Source of the DNA: Fluviispira sanaruensis
GTDB taxonomy: Bacteria; Bdellovibrionota_B; Oligoflexia; Silvanigrellales; Silvanigrellaceae
Assembly (NCBI RefSeq): GCF_004295685.1
Contig: NZ_AP019368.1
Location: 986,001 to 1,050,000 of the forward strand
DNA: 64,000 bases
Direction of reading: 5' to 3'
This document shows, piece by piece, positions 60,648 through 64,000 of the stretch. The position numbers and the translations under genes are program-made. How positions within the stretch are numbered: the stretch's first letter is position 1; every line of letters starts with the position of its first letter. The notes under the pieces were generated by a model that worked only from the letters and a program-made list of their open reading frames with translations, did no database searches and was not told the DNA's origin.

Positions 60648-62600
60648 TTAATTGTTACCCAAAACATTTTTCGCAGAATTTATTAATTTTTGTGTTGAGA
60701 TTAGACCTTGAAATAAAACATCAGGACTTTCATCAAACGATGAATTATTTTTGAAAAATCCATAAGCCGGAAGTCCTGCAACTCCCCAGCGATTGATCAA
60801 GATTTGGATGTCATCAGGAGTCTGAGTGAAATCCATTTGCACAGCAATAAAGTTTTTATTTATAATCTCAATGAGTTCTTTGTCCTTCCAGGTCGTTTCT
60901 TTCATTTCAAGGCAGGCTGTGCACCAATCAGCCCAGACATCAAAAAGAATGGGTTTACTGGTTTGCTTGGCGAGCTTTTTGGCTTCAGTGTAATCATATA
61001 ACCAATTAATGCCTGAAACTTGTACGACTTCGGATTCAATTTTTTTACTTTTAATTTGGATAAAACTATTTGTTGTTAGTAGGGTAAGCCACAACGCAAG
61101 AATTGTACAACTTATGATCAAGGCAAATTTAGCTAATTTTCCAATTATGTTTGGTTTAATAAATAATAGGCAGAAGAAAATAGAAAGTAACAGTAAAATA
61201 ATGACAATTAATATATTAGGTTCTGCATAAAAATTTTGAATAAATGTTGTATTTTGTAGAAAGCTTCTTAAGTAATAAAAAGACAGAGCGAACATAAGAG
61301 AGGCAAAAAATATTTTAGTGAAATTGATGAGCTTGGGGAAACGCGGGAGTTTCATAAATTTTTGCCCGAATATACCAAGAAAAATATATGGTACGCCAAA
61401 GCCAAGGGCAAAAAAGAGCATATAAGTAAAACCTGTTAAAGGGTTTTTATTTTGGGCTATAAGCACTAAAATCATACTAAGCACAGGACCTGTGCAGGGA
61501 GCTGAAATAAGTCCAGAAACAGCACCCATAGTTCCAACAGCAATCCGAGGATATTTATCTGCTAAGGGAACTTTATGCGCTAAGTTTTGTAAAAGGCTAA
61601 GATTGAAAAGTCCCAGCATGGATAGACCAAGTATAAACATAATGGCAGCAATAAAAACATTGAGAATAGGGTTGGCTAATTGGGCCCCAAAAATATTTCC
61701 AGTCATACCAGCAAATACACCAAGGAGTGAATAAGTTATGACCATGCCTCCCACGTAGATTGAGGGAAGGGTTATGGCATGAAATTTTTTCTTTTTTTCT
61801 TTTTGCGCACCAAATTGGGATAAAACATTAAGAGTGATAGGAATCATAGGGTAAACGCATGGGGTTAAATTCATCAGTAATCCTGCAATAAATAACGCAG
61901 GAAATAGAAGAAAACTACCCATGCTGAGAGCCTGTTGAATTTTTAAAGCGAGATTATCATTTAGGTAAGTTATATTTTCTGTTGATAAGTTTTTGAGAGC
62001 TCTTTTTTCATCAGTTCCTGAGATTTCCTGGGTTTTTATGACAGATTTATTATCCATTGGTTTAAAATAAAGTTCATTTTTTAATTCTTCAGCTATATTA
62101 TTACCATTTACGGGTAAAATAAGTTGTGTTGGAACTAAACAAATGGAATCGGAACAGGATTGCAGCATTATTTCAATTTTGTCGTTGTGGGAAAATGCTC
62201 GATAGTTGCTTAACGTAAAGACAGTTCCTGATTCAAAGACATTTTTACTTTTTTTATAAAAAGGATCTTTATACGCCTTCGAAGGTTTATTTGTAGAATA
62301 CGAAATTTCGTAAGGTAGATTGTCTTTTGAAACGACAAGGAATTTAAGTTTATCTTCATAAATTTTAAAGTTATTAGCCGTTTTTAGTGAGATTTGTATG
62401 TTTTTGTTGTCGTGATTTTCTCCGCGAAAAATTTGGAAAAAGACGACATCAGTGATTTTTATGTTTGAATTTTCATTCGCGGTTTTAAATTGAGAAAATG
62501 ACTGACTTGCATATGATTTTTGGATACTAAATAGTAAAATAAATGCGGAGAGTAGATAAATTAAGTTCTTAGTTATATTTATAAAATTATTTTTTGTCAC
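60648..62600 (-). CDS. dsbD: thiol:disulfide interchange protein DsbD
   Basis: A 650-residue inner-membrane reductant carrier that moves electrons from thioredoxin to the periplasm. Signal peptide (about 1-31), an N-terminal immunoglobulin-like domain with paired Cys (SCSDSICLVP), eight-helix core with redox Cys in NLTPCVYPMIPITLNVL and SAPCTGPVLSMIL, and a C-terminal thioredoxin domain with WCTAC (560-563 CTAC) and cis-Pro GLPAYGFF. Supplies electrons that CcmH needs, fitting the nearby cytochrome c maturation genes. Divergent from gpmI. Confidence 0.96.
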   Translation of the reverse strand: MTKNNFINITKNLIYLLSAFILLFSIQKSYASQSFSQFKTANENSNIKITDVVFFQIFRGENHDNKNIQISLKTANNFKIYEDKLKFLVVSKDNLPYEISYSTNKPSKAYKDPFYKKSKNVFESGTVFTLSNYRAFSHNDKIEIMLQSCSDSICLVPTQLILPVNGNNIAEELKNELYFKPMDNKSVIKTQEISGTDEKRALKNLSTENITYLNDNLALKIQQALSMGSFLLFPALFIAGLLMNLTPCVYPMIPITLNVLSQFGAQKEKKKKFHAITLPSIYVGGMVITYSLLGVFAGMTGNIFGAQLANPILNVFIAAIMFILGLSMLGLFNLSLLQNLAHKVPLADKYPRIAVGTMGAVSGLISAPCTGPVLSMILVLIAQNKNPLTGFTYMLFFALGFGVPYIFLGIFGQKFMKLPRFPKLINFTKIFFASLMFALSFYYLRSFLQNTTFIQNFYAEPNILIVIILLLLSIFFCLLFIKPNIIGKLAKFALIISCTILALWLTLLTTNSFIQIKSKKIESEVVQVSGINWLYDYTEAKKLAKQTSKPILFDVWADWCTACLEMKETTWKDKELIEIINKNFIAVQMDFTQTPDDIQILINRWGVAGLPAYGFFKNNSSFDESPDVLFQGLISTQKLINSAKNVLGNN

Positions 62601-62708
62601 GTAAAGCCTCAGTTCCTTTTCTTAAATTGACCAAATGCGATTGCATGAGTAGATTGACCTCGTCCTTCGTAAAATTAAAGCGAAGATTAACATTGGAGCA
62701 AGTTAATT

Positions 62709-64000
62709 ATGAGTCTTTCAAATTCTTTAAAATTAAAGCGTATTTTTAAGCCACAAAACAATACTAAAATTCTTACTATTGTAATGGATGGAGTGGGATA
62801 TACCAATCCAAATACGAATTTAACGGCAGAGCTGGCAAAAAATCACGGGATTTTGCCGTCCGAGGCCTTTTCCATCGGCAATGCAGTGAATGCGGCTTAT
62901 ACCCCAAATTTAAATAGACTCATCTCAAGTTCATTGTTTCGCACCATTAAAGCACATGGTACTTCTGTAGGTTTACCAAGTGATGATGACATGGGCAACA
63001 GTGAGGTGGGGCATAATGCTCTTGGCGCTGGAAGAGTTTTTGCTCAGGGCGCTAAACTTGTAAATTCTGCGATAGAGTCGGGCAATTTATTTTCAGGCAA
63101 TGCATGGAAAGAAGTCGTTGCGCGCACAGAACTTAAAGATGGAACACAAACTTTACATTTGTGTGGCCTCTTTTCGGATGGAAATGTTCATAGTCATATT
63201 GATCATCTCTTTGCTCTTATTATTGGTGCCAAAAAAGAAGGTATAAAAAAGGTTCGTTTGCATCTTTTGCTGGACGGTCGAGATGTAGGGCCTCTAACGG
63301 CAACAGATTATATCGACAAGCTTGAAAACTTTTTAGGAACAATGAATTCAAATGAATTTAGCTGTCTTGTGGCTTCAGGTGGAGGACGTACTTTTGTCAC
63401 AATGGATCGCTATGAAAGTGATTGGAGTATTGTTGAGCGTGGATACAAAGCGCATGTTTTAGGTGAAGCGCGATTTTTTAAATCCATTCGTGAAGCTGTT
63501 GAGATTTTACGTTCAGAGAAAAATTACTACGATCAAGATTTGCCGCCATTTGTTTTAGAAAATAATGGAAAACCTATTGCAACTGTTGAAGATGGTGATA
63601 GTTTTATTTTCTTTAATTTTAGAGGTGATCGTGCAATTGAAATCACACGTGCATTAACGGAAGAAAAATTTTCTGCTTTTCCAAGGAAAAGGTTTCCCAA
63701 AGTTCATTATGCTGGAATGATGCAATATGATGGTGATCTCAAATTACCCGAAATATTTTTGGTTACACCTCCTGCCATTGATCAAACTATGACTGAACTT
63801 TTGTGCAACGCAGGTGTGAAACAATTTGCTTGCAGTGAAACACAAAAATATGGACATGTGACTTATTTTTGGAATGGAAATCGTAGCGGAAAATTTAACG
63901 CAGATCTTGAAAACTATGTGGAAATAACATCAGATCAAATTCCTTTTCAAGAACGGCCGTGGATGAAATCTGCGGAAATCGCAGATGAAACTATAAAACA
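62709..64000 (+). CDS. gpmI: 2,3-bisphosphoglycerate-independent phosphoglycerate mutase, 3' end cut by window
   Basis: First 430 codons of the Mn-dependent enzyme that interconverts 3- and 2-phosphoglycerate in glycolysis. Metal/phosphate motifs are visible: TIVMDGVGYTNP near the start and the catalytic Ser in DDMGNSEVGHNALGAGRVFA; LHLLLDGRDVGPLTATDYI and FFNFRGDRAIEITRAL follow. GGAG lies 10 bases before the ATG. The frame is open to the last base (about 550 residues would be normal). A residue insert LAKNHGILPSEAF near 45 is longer than in short enzymes. Confidence 0.94.
   Translation, partial: MSLSNSLKLKRIFKPQNNTKILTIVMDGVGYTNPNTNLTAELAKNHGILPSEAFSIGNAVNAAYTPNLNRLISSSLFRTIKAHGTSVGLPSDDDMGNSEVGHNALGAGRVFAQGAKLVNSAIESGNLFSGNAWKEVVARTELKDGTQTLHLCGLFSDGNVHSHIDHLFALIIGAKKEGIKKVRLHLLLDGRDVGPLTATDYIDKLENFLGTMNSNEFSCLVASGGGRTFVTMDRYESDWSIVERGYKAHVLGEARFFKSIREAVEILRSEKNYYDQDLPPFVLENNGKPIATVEDGDSFIFFNFRGDRAIEITRALTEEKFSAFPRKRFPKVHYAGMMQYDGDLKLPEIFLVTPPAIDQTMTELLCNAGVKQFACSETQKYGHVTYFWNGNRSGKFNADLENYVEITSDQIPFQERPWMKSAEIADETIK

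Noticed and set aside
1-64000. tRNA, rRNA or CRISPR arrays
   Set aside because: I looked for cloverleaf T-arm motifs in the gaps and for spaced direct repeats and saw none; a covariance-model scan would be decisive.

Overview
The window is AT-rich DNA from a flagellated Gram-negative bacterium with an outer membrane. It encodes CheR, FlgB/FlgC/FliE/FliF, a type VI secretion system (T6SS), cytochrome c maturation, DsbD and porins. Gene content, base composition and domain fusions (PilZ-FeeM, CcmF-CcmH, PhoU plus an ArsC-like domain) make me think of Bdellovibrionota/Oligoflexia, perhaps a Silvanigrella-like organism. That placement is inference; there is no rRNA in the window to settle it.

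Layout. 1-7.1 kb: end of cheR, a PilZ/N-acyl-amino-acid-synthase fusion, cdsA, and a three-gene cassette of an Hsp70-like ATPase, an unknown protein and a J-like protein with PPD in place of HPD. 7.2-15.8 kb: a secreted papain-like protease, a receiver-TPR protein, rpsB-tsf, thrS (preceded by a hairpin that looks like a tRNA-Thr anticodon arm) and a cyclophilin. 15.8-22.2 kb: an accessory island between wrecks of an IS3-type and an IS630-type transposase. 22.2-31 kb: lipA, a PhoU fusion and the start of a flagellar cluster. 31-50.4 kb: a T6SS in two convergent operons plus a sigma-54 activator. 50.5-64 kb: hemF and a cytochrome c maturation operon, two paralogous porins, a SIS-domain protein, a SohB-type protease, dsbD, and the start of gpmI, which runs off the end.

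The most remarkable part is the island. One minus-strand operon runs from a 41-residue peptide gene (20563-20688, strong ribosome site) into a tetrapyrrole-methylase-fold enzyme resembling borosin alpha-N-methyltransferases. It continues with an enzyme carrying the hallmarks of protein arginine methyltransferases (HxxMLxDxxR, double-E and THW loops), two 2OG-Fe(II) oxygenases and an MFS exporter. The peptide has exactly one Arg, one Cys and three Pro. The simplest reading is a ribosomally made peptide that is backbone and/or Arg methylated, hydroxylated and exported: a split borosin-like RiPP pathway with an unusual PRMT-like tailoring enzyme. A promoter with a TTGACA box and a 12-bp perfect palindrome lies upstream.

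The T6SS encodes TssB, TssC, an Hcp-like protein, TssE, TssF, TssG, TssA and a HigA-like helix-turn-helix protein on the plus strand. The minus strand encodes a TssJ-like protein, a beta-rich protein, TssK, TssL, TssM and VgrG. Each operon has a sigma-54-like promoter, and a sigma-54 activator whose receiver has Glu in place of the phosphorylated Asp is encoded next door. ClpV is absent from the window.
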